A DNA stretch of 54,719 bases from Planctomycetota bacterium (GCA_018242645.1 JAFEBN010000002.1:1-54719), one strand, 5' to 3'; shown: positions 8,524 through 17,269, numbered from the stretch's first letter. Notes: a model not told the origin generated them from the letters alone. Numbers and translations are program-made.

Positions 8524-11500
8524 TCGAGCCATCCGCTTGGCTTGATCGCGGTCTGGCCCTGCTCGGCCTCTCGGTCGAGCGTCCGTGGCTGCTGGTGCTC
8601 TTCTTCGTTTTCGCCTGTGTGATGGCAGGGACAACGCGCTTCTTCGGCGTCATGAGCCGGCCCAGGCGCTGGATCGCGGCATCGGTGCGATTCGCGCTGT
8701 TTTTGCTGGTCGGCGCTTGTGCTGCGGGCGTGGGGCTGGTGCGCACCAGCGATAAGGTGGCCGTGGTTGCCGCGGTAGATGTGTCGGAATCGGTGCGTCG
8801 TTTCGGAGCTCTGTCGGGGCTGGATTTCCCCTCCCGCATCCGGGAGTATCTGCAGGGCGCGACGCAGCCCCGGGGCGCCGACGATCTTTTCGGCGTGGTG
8901 ACCTTTGACGGACACGCAGCAACGGAGTTGACCCCCAGTGCTGCCCGGCGCTCGGAGTGGGCGCTGGAGGCGCCCGGCGGAGAAGGTACGGATATCGAGT
9001 CGGCGCTACGCCTGGCTCGAGCGGTGCTGCCCCCGGACGCCGCGGGGCGGATCGTGCTGTTTACCGACGGCAACCAGACGCGAGGTGATGCGGAGCGGGC
9101 GATGCGAGAGTTCGTCCCTCGCAACATCGCGGTCGAGGTTGTTCCGCTCAAGTACCGGCTCGGGGGCGAGGTGTTCATTTCGAACGTCGATGCGCCGGCG
9201 CAGGCGCCCGCGGATTCGAATGTGCGACTGCGGGTGTCCCTGTACAGCACGGGGCCGGCGGTGGGGACGCTGCGGATTCTCTCGAGCGACGCGCGGGCCC
9301 AGCAGCTCTCATCGCAGCGGGTCGAGCTCGAAGCGGGCGAGAACGTTCGGACCGTCCAGGTTCCCCTGGGCGCGGGTCGCGTGCACCGGTTTCGTGCGGT
9401 TTTCGAGCCGGAGACCGGCGCGGACGGCAAGCCCAAGGGCGACACGCTTGCGGAGAACAACGCCGCGACGGCGTTCACGCTCTCACCCGGCACGGGATCG
9501 GTGCTGATCATCGAGGGCCCATCCGAAACGTCGGAGGCTTCCCCGCTCGCCCGCACCCTTGAAGAAGACGGGCTGAAGGTTGAGGTGCTTCCCGCCAGGC
9601 TCGTGCCCACCGACCCGCTCGCGCTGCAGAGTTACGACCTCATTATCCTCGAAAACGTCGGCGCCGAAGATCTCAATGATCGGGTGCAAACGCTCCTGGC
9701 CGGAGCGGTGCGTGACATGGGCATCGGCCTCATCGTCATCGGCGGCCCGAACTCGTTCGGCGCCGGCGGCTGGCGCAACACGCCGATCGAAGGCATCCTT
9801 CCCGTTCTTCTGGACCTTCCGGAACGGCTTGTGGAGCCGGAAGCGGCGGTTGTGTTCGTCCTTGATGACTCCGGCTCGATGCGGCGGTCGGTCATGGGCT
9901 CTTCCCGCAGCCAGCAGGAGATCGCGAATCAGGCGGCCGCGATGGCGCTCGGCGCCCTCGACCGGCGGGATCTTGTCGGTGTGATCGCGTTCAACTCGTC
10001 GTACGACGTCGTGCAGCCGCTGGGGCCGAACAAGGATCCGACATCGACGGCGAGCGCGATTCTCTCGATTGCGCCCGGGGGCGGAACCAACCTCGGCCCC
10101 GCTCTGGTGGAAGCCGGCAAGCAACTGGACGCCGCCAAGGCGAAAAACAAGCACATCATCGTTCTCTCCGATGGCGTGAGCCAGGACCGCGAGAATCTGC
10201 CCGATCTGGCGCAGAGCCTCTCGAACAAGAACATCCGGGTCTCGTGCATCGCGATCGGCGACGATGCCGACGCCTCCGGCATGGAGGAAATCGCGACGCG
10301 GGGCGACGGGAAGTTCTACCAGGTGAACAACCCGTCGGTGCTTCCGCGTATCTTCATGCGGGCGGTCAAAGTTATTCGCTCTCCGCTCATCCGCGAAGAG
10401 CCTTTCCGTCCCGTCGTTCTTCCGTCCGGCTCGGCTGCAACCGTTGGTCTCCCCCAGCCGCCGGAACTTCTGGGCCTTTGCCTGACGCAGCCTCGACCGG
10501 ATCCAACGGTCGTCAACGCGGTCGTGACGCCCGAAGGCGAACCGGTGCTGAGCCACTGGCGCGTCGAGCTGGGGCAGGTGGCGGCGTTTACGTCGGATGC
10601 CGGGCGCTGGGCGAGCAAGTGGATCGACTGGCCGGGATATCGGCGGATGTGGACGCAACTTGCGCGCTCGATCGGACGAGCCCAGGTGACGCCCGGCTAC
10701 TCGGCGCGGGCCGAAATCGTCGGCGACGAACTCGTTCTTCGGGCCGAACGCACCGCGCAGAGCCCGGAAGCGTCGGCCTCGCTCGCGGCGACCGTCTTCA
10801 ATCCCGGCGGCAACCCGCAGCAGTTGAAGCTGAGCGAAGTTGCCCCCGGCGTGTTCGAAGGCCGCACGACCGTCGGTGATGAGGGCGCGTACATCGCGGT
10901 CATCCGTCCGACCGTGGGGGGCGCGTCGATGCCGCCGATCATCGCGGGCGCCTCGCTCTTTGCCGGGCGCGAGTGGCGGGAACTCGCTTCGAATGACGTG
11001 TTTCTTGAAGAGCTTGCCAAGGCGGGCTCGGGCCGACTGATCCCGCTTGATGCGGAAAGGCCCCCCTCGGTGTTCGACCGCACGGGCTTGGTACCGGTGC
11101 GGGCGCGGAGCCCGCTCTGGCCATTGCTGCTCCCGTGGCTTCCGGCGCTTTTCTTACTGGACGTCGCCGTGAGGCGAATCGCATGGGATCGCTGGTTCCA
11201 GAAGCTGCCCACCGATTCAATGTCCCGAGCGGAGGCGGCCCTCCCCTCGCGAACGAAGGCGGTCAAAGACGAGGAGCCGGTGGGGTACCAGCCGGTGCAA
11301 CTGACGTCGGAAGATGCGGCCAAGCTCGCGGCCGCGGCACGCGATCGCCGCCGGGCGCAACGATTGGGACAGGCACCGAACTCTCCGGCCACCCCATCCG
11401 GTCCTTCGAGGGAGCCGGATCGTGGCGGTCAGGTGCCCCCCGCAGTTTCGCCCGCAACAGAAAGCGATAACTCGCTACTTGCCGCGAAGCGTCGAGCTCG

Positions 11501-11525
11501 GGAGCGGTTTGAAAACGAGCCGTGA
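8520..11525 (+). CDS. Large membrane protein with two VWA domains and a glutamine-amidotransferase-like domain
   Basis: The 1001-residue protein has two N-terminal membrane helices (about 20-40 and 50-72) and a first von Willebrand A-like domain with a DVSES metal site at about D87. Ig-like sequence follows, then a GATase-1-like fold (about 325-430, with IGLIVIGGPNSFGAGG). A second VWA domain has DDSGSM at 449-454. After a further beta-rich region, a C-terminal membrane helix lies near 865-885 and a charged tail closes the protein. Such proteins are typical of planctomycete Bat-like units, where VWA domains hold protein partners through a divalent metal. The usual MoxR ATPase and DUF58 gene are not adjacent. 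The GTG start overlaps the previous stop codon. Confidence 0.85.
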   Translation: MIEPSAWLDRGLALLGLSVERPWLLVLFFVFACVMAGTTRFFGVMSRPRRWIAASVRFALFLLVGACAAGVGLVRTSDKVAVVAAVDVSESVRRFGALSGLDFPSRIREYLQGATQPRGADDLFGVVTFDGHAATELTPSAARRSEWALEAPGGEGTDIESALRLARAVLPPDAAGRIVLFTDGNQTRGDAERAMREFVPRNIAVEVVPLKYRLGGEVFISNVDAPAQAPADSNVRLRVSLYSTGPAVGTLRILSSDARAQQLSSQRVELEAGENVRTVQVPLGAGRVHRFRAVFEPETGADGKPKGDTLAENNAATAFTLSPGTGSVLIIEGPSETSEASPLARTLEEDGLKVEVLPARLVPTDPLALQSYDLIILENVGAEDLNDRVQTLLAGAVRDMGIGLIVIGGPNSFGAGGWRNTPIEGILPVLLDLPERLVEPEAAVVFVLDDSGSMRRSVMGSSRSQQEIANQAAAMALGALDRRDLVGVIAFNSSYDVVQPLGPNKDPTSTASAILSIAPGGGTNLGPALVEAGKQLDAAKAKNKHIIVLSDGVSQDRENLPDLAQSLSNKNIRVSCIAIGDDADASGMEEIATRGDGKFYQVNNPSVLPRIFMRAVKVIRSPLIREEPFRPVVLPSGSAATVGLPQPPELLGLCLTQPRPDPTVVNAVVTPEGEPVLSHWRVELGQVAAFTSDAGRWASKWIDWPGYRRMWTQLARSIGRAQVTPGYSARAEIVGDELVLRAERTAQSPEASASLAATVFNPGGNPQQLKLSEVAPGVFEGRTTVGDEGAYIAVIRPTVGGASMPPIIAGASLFAGREWRELASNDVFLEELAKAGSGRLIPLDAERPPSVFDRTGLVPVRARSPLWPLLLPWLPALFLLDVAVRRIAWDRWFQKLPTDSMSRAEAALPSRTKAVKDEEPVGYQPVQLTSEDAAKLAAAARDRRRAQRLGQAPNSPATPSGPSREPDRGGQVPPAVSPATESDNSLLAAKRRARERFENEP

Positions 11526-11584
11526 AGTGCCCGAGCGCTTGGGCTTTCATTGACGGCTCACCGATCCATCAGCGATCGACGGAG

Positions 11585-11624
11585 CCAAAAAGAAAAACGA
11601 GCCGCCTTCGAAAAGACGGCTCGT
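11585..11624 (-). terminator. Rho-independent terminator after the PEP-CTERM-like gene
   Basis: An 8-bp stem (597-604 with 617-624 of the 11,000s, ACGAGCCG/CGGCTCGT) has three further pairs inside. On the minus strand it is followed by TTTTTCTTTTT. It may also act on the plus-strand VWA transcript ending at 11525. Confidence 0.85.
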
Positions 11625-11668
11625 CGGAAAGTTAGGGACGCTGCTTCTACACCACAGAAACGCGTCGA

Positions 11669-12352
11669 TTAGCGACGGCGACGGGCGACGAGGAGGCCGC
11701 CGAGGCCGACCAGGGCGAGCGAGCCCGGGGTGGGGACCGCTTCCGTGTTACCGGTGAACGAGCTGTTCGCCGAGAAGTCGTTGAAGATCTTCGTGATCGG
11801 GTCGAACAGGGGAGCGCCGCCGGCGGTCAGGATGTTCGTGAGGGTGAACACGGCTTCCTGCGGGTTCGCGGGCGTGCGGCCGGGGGCCAGCAGCGCGAGG
11901 AGCGAAGCGCCGAAGGTGTAGCTGAAGCCGGTCTGATCCGAGAAGAGGATCGAGTTCGTGCCGCCGACGCGGACGAACGAGCCGGCCTGCGAATCGCCAC
12001 GGACGATCATGCCGCCACCCGAGTCGGTGACGATGAACGAACCGGCGACGTTCGCGGTGGTCACACCGCCGACCGTCACGGCCGGGCTGATCAGCAGGTT
12101 GAGCTGAAGGTGCGCGTTCGCGAAGGTCTGCGAGAACGGCGCGGGCTCAGACGAGCCGTCGACGATGAACGAGATCGGCACAGCCATGTTGTATGAAATG
12201 AGGCCGATGCCAGCGCCGCCGCCGTTCGCGACGTTCGTCACGGGACGAATGCCGAGGCCGGGGTCAGCGAACGAGAAGGCCAAACCGGCCTGCGCCGCGC
12301 CCGCAAGCGCGAACACCGCCGTAGCCGCCGAAATCTGCAACAAGTTCTTCAC
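11669..12352 (-). CDS. Secreted protein with PEP-CTERM-like sorting tail
   Basis: The 227-residue protein has a clear signal peptide (MKNLLQISAATAVFALAGAA, cleavage probably after QAG or AQA). A beta-rich middle with many Gly, Ser, Thr and Phe follows. The C-terminus is VPTPGSLALVGLGGLLVARRRR, that is a P-[TE]-P motif, a hydrophobic helix and an Arg cluster. Such tails are known to direct proteins to exosortase-type processing at the cell surface. The body itself matches no family I know. The GTG start at 12352 has AGAGAGG 6 nt upstream. It is a single gene with its own terminator; no exosortase gene is in the window. Confidence 0.85.
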   Translation of the reverse strand: MKNLLQISAATAVFALAGAAQAGLAFSFADPGLGIRPVTNVANGGGAGIGLISYNMAVPISFIVDGSSEPAPFSQTFANAHLQLNLLISPAVTVGGVTTANVAGSFIVTDSGGGMIVRGDSQAGSFVRVGGTNSILFSDQTGFSYTFGASLLALLAPGRTPANPQEAVFTLTNILTAGGAPLFDPITKIFNDFSANSSFTGNTEAVPTPGSLALVGLGGLLVARRRR

Positions 12353-12573
12353 AGCGAACCTCTCTTCCCTTTTTCCACAATGACGCAGTACGTGCGCAAA
12401 CGTCGCGCTCTACGCACTCCGACACTCCGCGACCGCGCAATGCTGTCGCTCCAAGACGAACATGCCTCAGGAATCACGCGATGCCACCAAAGCGCGCGAA
12501 AAAATTCCGTTTTTGCCGAGTTGGGCGCGCGGAGTGCCTCTGCCGCCACAGGCGAAGCACCCGGCACGGTTAC

Positions 12574-12589
12574 TCAACCGGTTGGTTGA
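12574..12589. promoter_or_regulatory. Operator box 1 of the ArsR-family repressor
   Basis: TCAACC-GGTT-GGTTGA is an inverted repeat with 6-bp arms that covers the -35 hexamer. It is the twin of the box 39 bp downstream. Confidence 0.7.
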
Positions 12590-12613
12590 TTATGTGCTGC
12601 TCATGGTTATACT
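12586..12613 (+). promoter_or_regulatory. arsR promoter (-35 TTGATT, -10 TATACT)
   Basis: TTGATT (12586-12591) and TATACT (12608-12613) are spaced by 16 bp, the best sigma-70-like promoter in the window. The predicted transcript begins at or 1-2 nt before the ATG at 12621. Both hexamers touch an operator box. Confidence 0.65.
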
Positions 12614-12628
12614 CAACCAAATGGTTGA
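12613..12628. promoter_or_regulatory. Operator box 2 of the ArsR-family repressor, containing the start codon
   Basis: TCAACCA-AA-TGGTTGA is a perfect inverted repeat with 7-bp arms. The ATG of the repressor gene (12621-12623) lies inside it, so repressor binding would cover both the start site and the start codon. Confidence 0.7.
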
Positions 12629-12977
12629 TCAGGCCGAACGCCGTCTTTCCTTTGCGTTTCACGCACTTTCCGACCCGAGCAGGCGCCAGATCGTGCGCCG
12701 GCTCGCGGTTCAGCCCTGCACCCCGAGCGAACTCGCAAAGCCCCTGCACATGTCGCTGCAGGGCGTGATCAAGCATGTCGCCGTGCTGGAGCGTGCCGGA
12801 ATCATCCGGCGCGAGAAGCGCGGGCGCCAACGCATGCTCTCGCTCGAGGGCGCATCGCTCCAAGCCGCCGCGGCATGGATCACGCAGTACCGCGCGTTCT
12901 GGGAAACCAGGCTCGATGGGCTCGCGGCGCACGCAGGTGCGACCGCGCAACGCTCCGAGCACCACCGAGGTGCCTGA
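12621..12977 (+). CDS. ArsR-family winged-helix transcriptional repressor
   Basis: The 118-residue protein has the fold order of the ArsR/SmtB family: FHALSDPSRRQIVRRLA at residues 14-30, then PSELAKPLHMSLQGVIKHVAVLERAG as the DNA-binding helix-turn-helix, and the wing (RREKRGRQRMLSL). The cysteine pairs of metal sensors are absent, which fits the subgroup normally paired with an AHSA1/SRPBCC gene. I start it at the ATG at 12621; an open frame to 12462 runs through the promoter and operators. Two copies of a TCAACC/GGTTGA palindrome flank its promoter, so it very probably represses itself. The sequence just downstream appears to be the remains of its partner. Confidence 0.85.
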   Translation: MVDQAERRLSFAFHALSDPSRRQIVRRLAVQPCTPSELAKPLHMSLQGVIKHVAVLERAGIIRREKRGRQRMLSLEGASLQAAAAWITQYRAFWETRLDGLAAHAGATAQRSEHHRGA

Positions 12978-12978
12978 A

Positions 12979-13150
12979 GCGCGCTGTCCGAAGCCATCGC
13001 TCCTATGAACGCTTCGCCTCCGCGGCCGTTCCTCTGTACGGCGCGTTCACCGATGGCCCGGTTGCGTCCTACCTGAAGAGCGATCCGCGTGTGGGTGGCG
13101 GATATCGGATCGCAGTTCCGCTCGAACGGCAAGAAAGGGGAACCGCGTCC
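12979..13150 (+). pseudogene. Probable remnant of an AHSA1/SRPBCC-domain gene
   Basis: In one plus-strand frame the DNA right after the arsR stop reads SYERFASAAVPLYGAFTDG, then DPRVGGGYRIAVPLE. This resembles the start of AHSA1-type proteins (aromatic-Glu-Arg, AFTDP, then RVGGxYRF). The frame lacks a convincing start codon and the canonical downstream motifs, and similarity fades after about 13140, with a possible continuation in another frame (FRSNGKKGEPR). ArsR genes of this subgroup are usually followed directly by such a gene, so decay of the partner is the simplest reading. Motif evidence is short, so this is tentative. Confidence 0.4.
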
Positions 13151-13327
13151 GGCACGTCCACACCGGTTGGACCGCAACGAGGTTGAGCAGGCCGCGAGGA
13201 GCCACGAAGGCGGATGCCTTCCTATGGCAATCTGTGGAGTACTAGCGGGCGGCCTACAGGAGCTGGCCTTTGATCAGGCGCTGAGAAACCCAGCCGGAGT
13301 TGAACGGTCGGCGTGCTTTGCGAGAAA
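13151..13327. other. Intergenic sequence without recognisable gene
   Basis: Together with the remnant at 12979-13150 this forms the longest non-coding stretch of the window (12978-13327). I see no hairpin terminator or RNA gene in it. Short open frames are present but none has gene-like features. Confidence 0.5.
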
Positions 13328-14998
13328 TCAGGCAAGGCGGCCGTAAAGCGACAGCGCGCGCACGCTCTCGATCCGCACGCGGGCAAAGGTGCCCGACGGA
13401 TCGGGGCTGCCCTGGGGCAGATCGAAAAACACAATCAGATCCGTATCGGTGCGGCCGCAGTATTGCATCGAATCGACTTCGGCCGGTTCCTCGAGCGCGG
13501 GTGCGCAGTACGGTTCGGCCGCGTCTTGGCCGCCGATTGTCAGCGAAACAAGCCCGCCCGAACGCGACGTCTTCCGCTTCTTTGCTTCTTTGCGGCTGGG
13601 ACCCTCGATGAACACATCAAAGGTCGCGCCGATGTGCTCACGGGCCACCGCTTCGGCGACGACGTTCTGAAGAGCGAGCAATTCACCGTTCCGCCGGCGC
13701 TTGACGGCTTCGGGCACGTCGTCGACCAGGCGATCGAACGCGGTCGTCCCGGGCCGGGGCGAGTACTTGAAGATGAAACTGTTCTTGTATCGAACCCGCT
13801 GGAGAAGTTCGTAGGTCGCCCGGAAGTCCTCGTCGGTTTCCGTGGGGAACCCGACAATGAAATCGCCCGAAAGACCCAGCGGGCGGCCCTTTTCCGGCTG
13901 ATGAAGGAACGAGCGTGCCCGGTCCACAAAATCCAGGTACTCGCCCACGGTGTAGCCGCGGTTCATCATCTTGAGGATCCGGTCGGAGCCCGACTGCGCC
14001 GGCACGTGCAGGTAGCGGCAGATTCGCGGGTGATCGCGGATTACCTCGAGCACATCGTCACCGAAGTCGCGGGGATAGCTGGTTACGAACCGCAGACGCT
14101 GGATTCCCGGAACCTGTTCGTGAATCTCCGCGAGCAGATCGGCGAACGTGGTGGTCGATTCGCCGGCAAAGGGGTCGCGCCGATGCCCGCCCGCGAAACT
14201 GCGGCCTTTTTGGGGCTGTTTCACGCCGTTCACCGTGACCGCGGCGCCGTGCTCGAAGCGGTAGTGATTGACCGTCTGGCCCAGCAGCGTGATCTCGATC
14301 ACACCCGCATCGGCCAGCCTCCTGCACTCCTCGATGATGTGCTCGGGGGGCCGATGAATCTCCGCGCCGCGTGTGAACGGCACGACGCAGTAGGTACAGA
14401 ACTTGTTGCATCCCCGCGTGATCCGCACGTACGCGCTCCGCGACGTCGAAGCCTGGGCATCGATCGGCGAGACCGCCCGCGAGAGATCCAGCATCTCCAG
14501 GGAGTCTTCCGCTGCGGCGAGCGTGGCGCTGCGGCGCGAGGCGGTTCCCTGGAGGGCGACCTGCCGCGCCGACACAACCCGGTTCTCGCCCGGGTTGTTC
14601 GCGTCTTCCGGAGGATTCTCGGCGAGCGACACGTTGGTTCGGACCGCGTTATCAAGCAGCGCCGGCAGCTTGTCCAGCTCCGCGGGCCCGACCAGCACGT
14701 CCACTACCGGCATGCGGCGGATGAGCGATTCCCCATCGCGTTCGGCAAGACAACCCAGCACCCCGACGACCAGTGACGGATCTTCTTTCTTGCGGATGGC
14801 CATTTCACCCAGGCGGGACCAGACTTTCTGCTCCGCGTGCTCGCGCACCGAGCAGGTGTTGTACAGCACGACTTCCGCGGATTTCGGATCGGGTGTGAAC
14901 TGGTAGCCGAGCGCGCGAAGCTGCCCGCTCACCAGCTCCGAGTCGAGCTCGTTCATCTGGCAGCCGAAAGTCTCGATGTACACGCGCTTGGAGGCCAT
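13328..14998 (-). CDS. miaB: tRNA-2-methylthio-N6-dimethylallyladenosine synthase MiaB
   Basis: This radical-SAM methylthiotransferase adds a methylthio group to A37 of tRNAs that read UNN codons. The N-terminal UPF0004 domain holds the auxiliary-cluster cysteines C13 (FGCQMN), C49 (NTCSVRE) and C83 (VLGC). The radical-SAM cluster motif CNKFCTYC starts at C197, and a TRAM-like C-terminal domain follows. At 556 residues it is about 80-110 longer than common MiaB proteins because of two inserts: residues about 150-190, rich in Ala/Ser/Glu, before the radical-SAM domain, and about 250-285 inside it. I start at the ATG at 14998; no Shine-Dalgarno is visible, and TAAAGT lies 8 nt upstream. The gene is divergent from the histidine kinase. 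Confidence 0.93.
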   Translation of the reverse strand: MASKRVYIETFGCQMNELDSELVSGQLRALGYQFTPDPKSAEVVLYNTCSVREHAEQKVWSRLGEMAIRKKEDPSLVVGVLGCLAERDGESLIRRMPVVDVLVGPAELDKLPALLDNAVRTNVSLAENPPEDANNPGENRVVSARQVALQGTASRRSATLAAAEDSLEMLDLSRAVSPIDAQASTSRSAYVRITRGCNKFCTYCVVPFTRGAEIHRPPEHIIEECRRLADAGVIEITLLGQTVNHYRFEHGAAVTVNGVKQPQKGRSFAGGHRRDPFAGESTTTFADLLAEIHEQVPGIQRLRFVTSYPRDFGDDVLEVIRDHPRICRYLHVPAQSGSDRILKMMNRGYTVGEYLDFVDRARSFLHQPEKGRPLGLSGDFIVGFPTETDEDFRATYELLQRVRYKNSFIFKYSPRPGTTAFDRLVDDVPEAVKRRRNGELLALQNVVAEAVAREHIGATFDVFIEGPSRKEAKKRKTSRSGGLVSLTIGGQDAAEPYCAPALEEPAEVDSMQYCGRTDTDLIVFFDLPQGSPDPSGTFARVRIESVRALSLYGRLA

Positions 14999-15083
14999 GG
15001 GGGGCAACTTTAGCGCGAAAAGGCCTGCACTCTCCTCGCCAAATCGCATCGGCAACGACCAATCCGGACGATTCCCGGTCGTT

Positions 15084-15089
15084 TATGCT
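15084..15089 (+). promoter_or_regulatory. Putative -10 box for leaderless histidine kinase transcript
   Basis: TATGCT lies 6 nt before the GTG at 15096. No Shine-Dalgarno is present, and no clear -35. Confidence 0.45.
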
Positions 15090-15095
15090 TCCCCC

Positions 15096-16811
15096 GTGTT
15101 CCGCGGGATCTCACTCGCCAACAAGTGCCTGCTCCTGTTCGGGGGCGCGGTGGCCGTCATCGTGCTCGCGGCACTCATGTTTCCGTTCTTCCGCATGAAC
15201 TCCCTGGTGGACGAGGGCCAGCTCGAGCTCTCCCGTCAGATGGTCGACCACTGGGAACAGGCCGAACGCCAGATCAAGGCGTACTCGGCCGGCTTTTATG
15301 ACACCTCGGTTCTGTCCCAGCGTCCGCGTCAACCCCCGCGCTATATCGCCAACGACGATCATCCCAAGCCCGGGACCGAGGGATACGCCGGCGTTCCTGC
15401 GCGACGAATCGGGCTCACCGAGGCGAACTCCATTGCCGAAAAGGACCGGTTCGTGGCTCGCGCCATCGCCTCCCTGCAGGCCGACCCCGCCCGCGACGAT
15501 TACCAGCAGGCCCGGTGGTCGGGGACGCAGCGCGAATACCGATACGCGAAGGCCGTCCGCGCCGAAGTCGGGGGCACCCAGAAGCTCATCGGCCTTGTCC
15601 TGCTCGACCGAACCAGCCATGAACCCCTGAGACTGCTGCTGATCAATACGGCGTACCTGTTCTCCGCGGGTTTGTTCGTTTCCGCGTTCGCGGTGCTGAT
15701 GTTCTATCTCATTACGCACCATCTGATCCTGCAGCCCGTGCGGACACTGAAGACCACCGCCGAGCGCGTGAGAGAGGGCGACCTCACCATGCGATCCGAG
15801 ATCACCACGGGTGATGAGTTCGAGGAGCTTTCCGACACCTTCAACCTCATGCTGGGGGACCTGGAGAATCGCCAGGTCGAACTGCGAGCTCTGAACGCCG
15901 CGATGAACCTCAAGGTGGACGAGCTCACGCAGTCCAATTCTGCGCTCTACGAGGCGGCCAAGCTCAAAGGCGACTTCCTGGCCAACGTCAGCCACGAGCT
16001 CCGCACGCCCCTCAACGCCATCATCGGGTTCGCCGACCTGCTCATCGAAGTCGCCCAGAGCGAGGCCGCGGCCGGAGATGACTCGACCCGTCTCTCGAAG
16101 CGATTGCGCTTCCTCGAGAACATCCACAACGCCGCACGCGATCTGCTGGAAATGATCAACGGTCTGCTGGAGATGGCAAAGATCGAGGCGGGCCGCTATG
16201 AACTCCGCATCGAAAAGATGAATCTGCAGCCGACCTGCGAAGCGCTGGCGGGCCTCATCTTCCCGCTCGCGGCGCAGAAAGAAGTCAAAGTCACGCTCGA
16301 GATTGCGCCCGACCTTCCGCTGGTCGAGACCGACATCAAGAAATTCCGCCAGATCATCTTCAACTTCCTTTCCAACGCGGTGAAGTTCACGCCCCCGACG
16401 GTGCACGGTTCAAGCACGAAGGGGGAGATCAAGTTGCGGGCCGAGCGTTTGGTGAGCGGGGCGCCGAGCGATGACCCGGCTTCGCAGTCCACCGATCGTG
16501 TCCGGGTGAGCGTCATTGATAACGGCCCGGGTATTGCACCGGAAGATCAGGCGCGCATCTTCGACAAGTTCCAGCAGCTTTCGGGCGGCCATGCGCGTGA
16601 ATACAGCGGCACGGGACTGGGTCTGGCGATCTGCAAAGAACTCGCCTCGGTGCTCCAGGGCGAAATCCAGCTGGTCAGCGACGTGGGCCGGGGCTCGATG
16701 TTCAGCCTGATCATCCCGCTTCACCCCGATCCTTCCCGCATGAAGGAGACCGAGGCCGAAGCCCGGTTCCGCGGGGCGCTTCGGCGCGCCACGGCCGATG
16801 CATCCAGCTAG
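15096..16811 (+). CDS. Membrane sensor histidine kinase
   Basis: The 571-residue protein would sense an unknown signal and phosphorylate a response regulator not present here. It has a first membrane helix at about 10-32, a roughly 150-residue extracytoplasmic region, and a second helix at about 190-215. A HAMP domain follows (VRTLKTTAERVREGDL). The dimerisation H-box NVSHELRTPLNAIIGFADLL has the phospho-acceptor H300. The ATPase domain has the N box (FNFLSNAVKFTPP), G1 (DNGPGI) and G2 (GTGLGLAI). The GTG at 15096 is chosen because a TATGCT hexamer lies 6 nt upstream and the sequence before it is unlike a protein. It is an orphan kinase; its stop is 1 bp from that of yraN. Confidence 0.9.
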   Translation: MFRGISLANKCLLLFGGAVAVIVLAALMFPFFRMNSLVDEGQLELSRQMVDHWEQAERQIKAYSAGFYDTSVLSQRPRQPPRYIANDDHPKPGTEGYAGVPARRIGLTEANSIAEKDRFVARAIASLQADPARDDYQQARWSGTQREYRYAKAVRAEVGGTQKLIGLVLLDRTSHEPLRLLLINTAYLFSAGLFVSAFAVLMFYLITHHLILQPVRTLKTTAERVREGDLTMRSEITTGDEFEELSDTFNLMLGDLENRQVELRALNAAMNLKVDELTQSNSALYEAAKLKGDFLANVSHELRTPLNAIIGFADLLIEVAQSEAAAGDDSTRLSKRLRFLENIHNAARDLLEMINGLLEMAKIEAGRYELRIEKMNLQPTCEALAGLIFPLAAQKEVKVTLEIAPDLPLVETDIKKFRQIIFNFLSNAVKFTPPTVHGSSTKGEIKLRAERLVSGAPSDDPASQSTDRVRVSVIDNGPGIAPEDQARIFDKFQQLSGGHAREYSGTGLGLAICKELASVLQGEIQLVSDVGRGSMFSLIIPLHPDPSRMKETEAEARFRGALRRATADASS

Positions 16812-16812
16812 C

Positions 16813-17259
16813 TCAAGCCCGCAGTGAAACAGCGCCGGCGAAATAGCGGAGTCGCACCCGCTCGCGCCACGTGCCCGGCTCGAAGAGATCAACCCCGATC
16901 ACATCGATCCGCGTCGAACGCTGCAAGTGGGGGTGGCGGCGCTTGAGTTCGTGCGCGAGTTCAACTAGTTTCTCGCGCTTCTCCTGATCCACGGCTTCCT
17001 CGGGCGGGAGAAACGGCTGGTCGTATCCGCCCCTGACCGCGCGGGCCTTGACCTCCACGAGGATCACCATCGACTCGTCATCCGGTTCGCAGACCAGATC
17101 GATTTCACCGCCGGCGAGCCGAACATTTCGGTCGAGCACGCGCAGGCCGATCCGTTTGACATACCGCGCCGCTGCAGCCTCGCCCCGGCGGCCCACAAAG
17201 GCCGAGTCGAAATCGGGCTTGCCAAGGAACCGCCGGATGACCCGGAGAGGATCGGGCAA
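16813..17259 (-). CDS. yraN: YraN/UPF0102 family endonuclease-like protein
   Basis: The 148-residue protein belongs to the UPF0102 family, which has a restriction-endonuclease-like fold. The key residues are visible: GRRGEAAAARYVKRIG, then GGEIDLV with the acidic residue, then ILVEVKAR giving the E-x-K catalytic pair. Its cellular role is not established. The TTG start at 17259 is preceded by GAGG 8 nt upstream and overlaps the region just after the previous gene's stop (10 bp away), so it is likely translated from the same message as the upstream lipoprotein gene. It is convergent with the histidine kinase. Confidence 0.85.
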   Translation of the reverse strand: MPDPLRVIRRFLGKPDFDSAFVGRRGEAAAARYVKRIGLRVLDRNVRLAGGEIDLVCEPDDESMVILVEVKARAVRGGYDQPFLPPEEAVDQEKREKLVELAHELKRRHPHLQRSTRIDVIGVDLFEPGTWRERVRLRYFAGAVSLRA

Positions 17260-17269
17260 GCAGGATACC

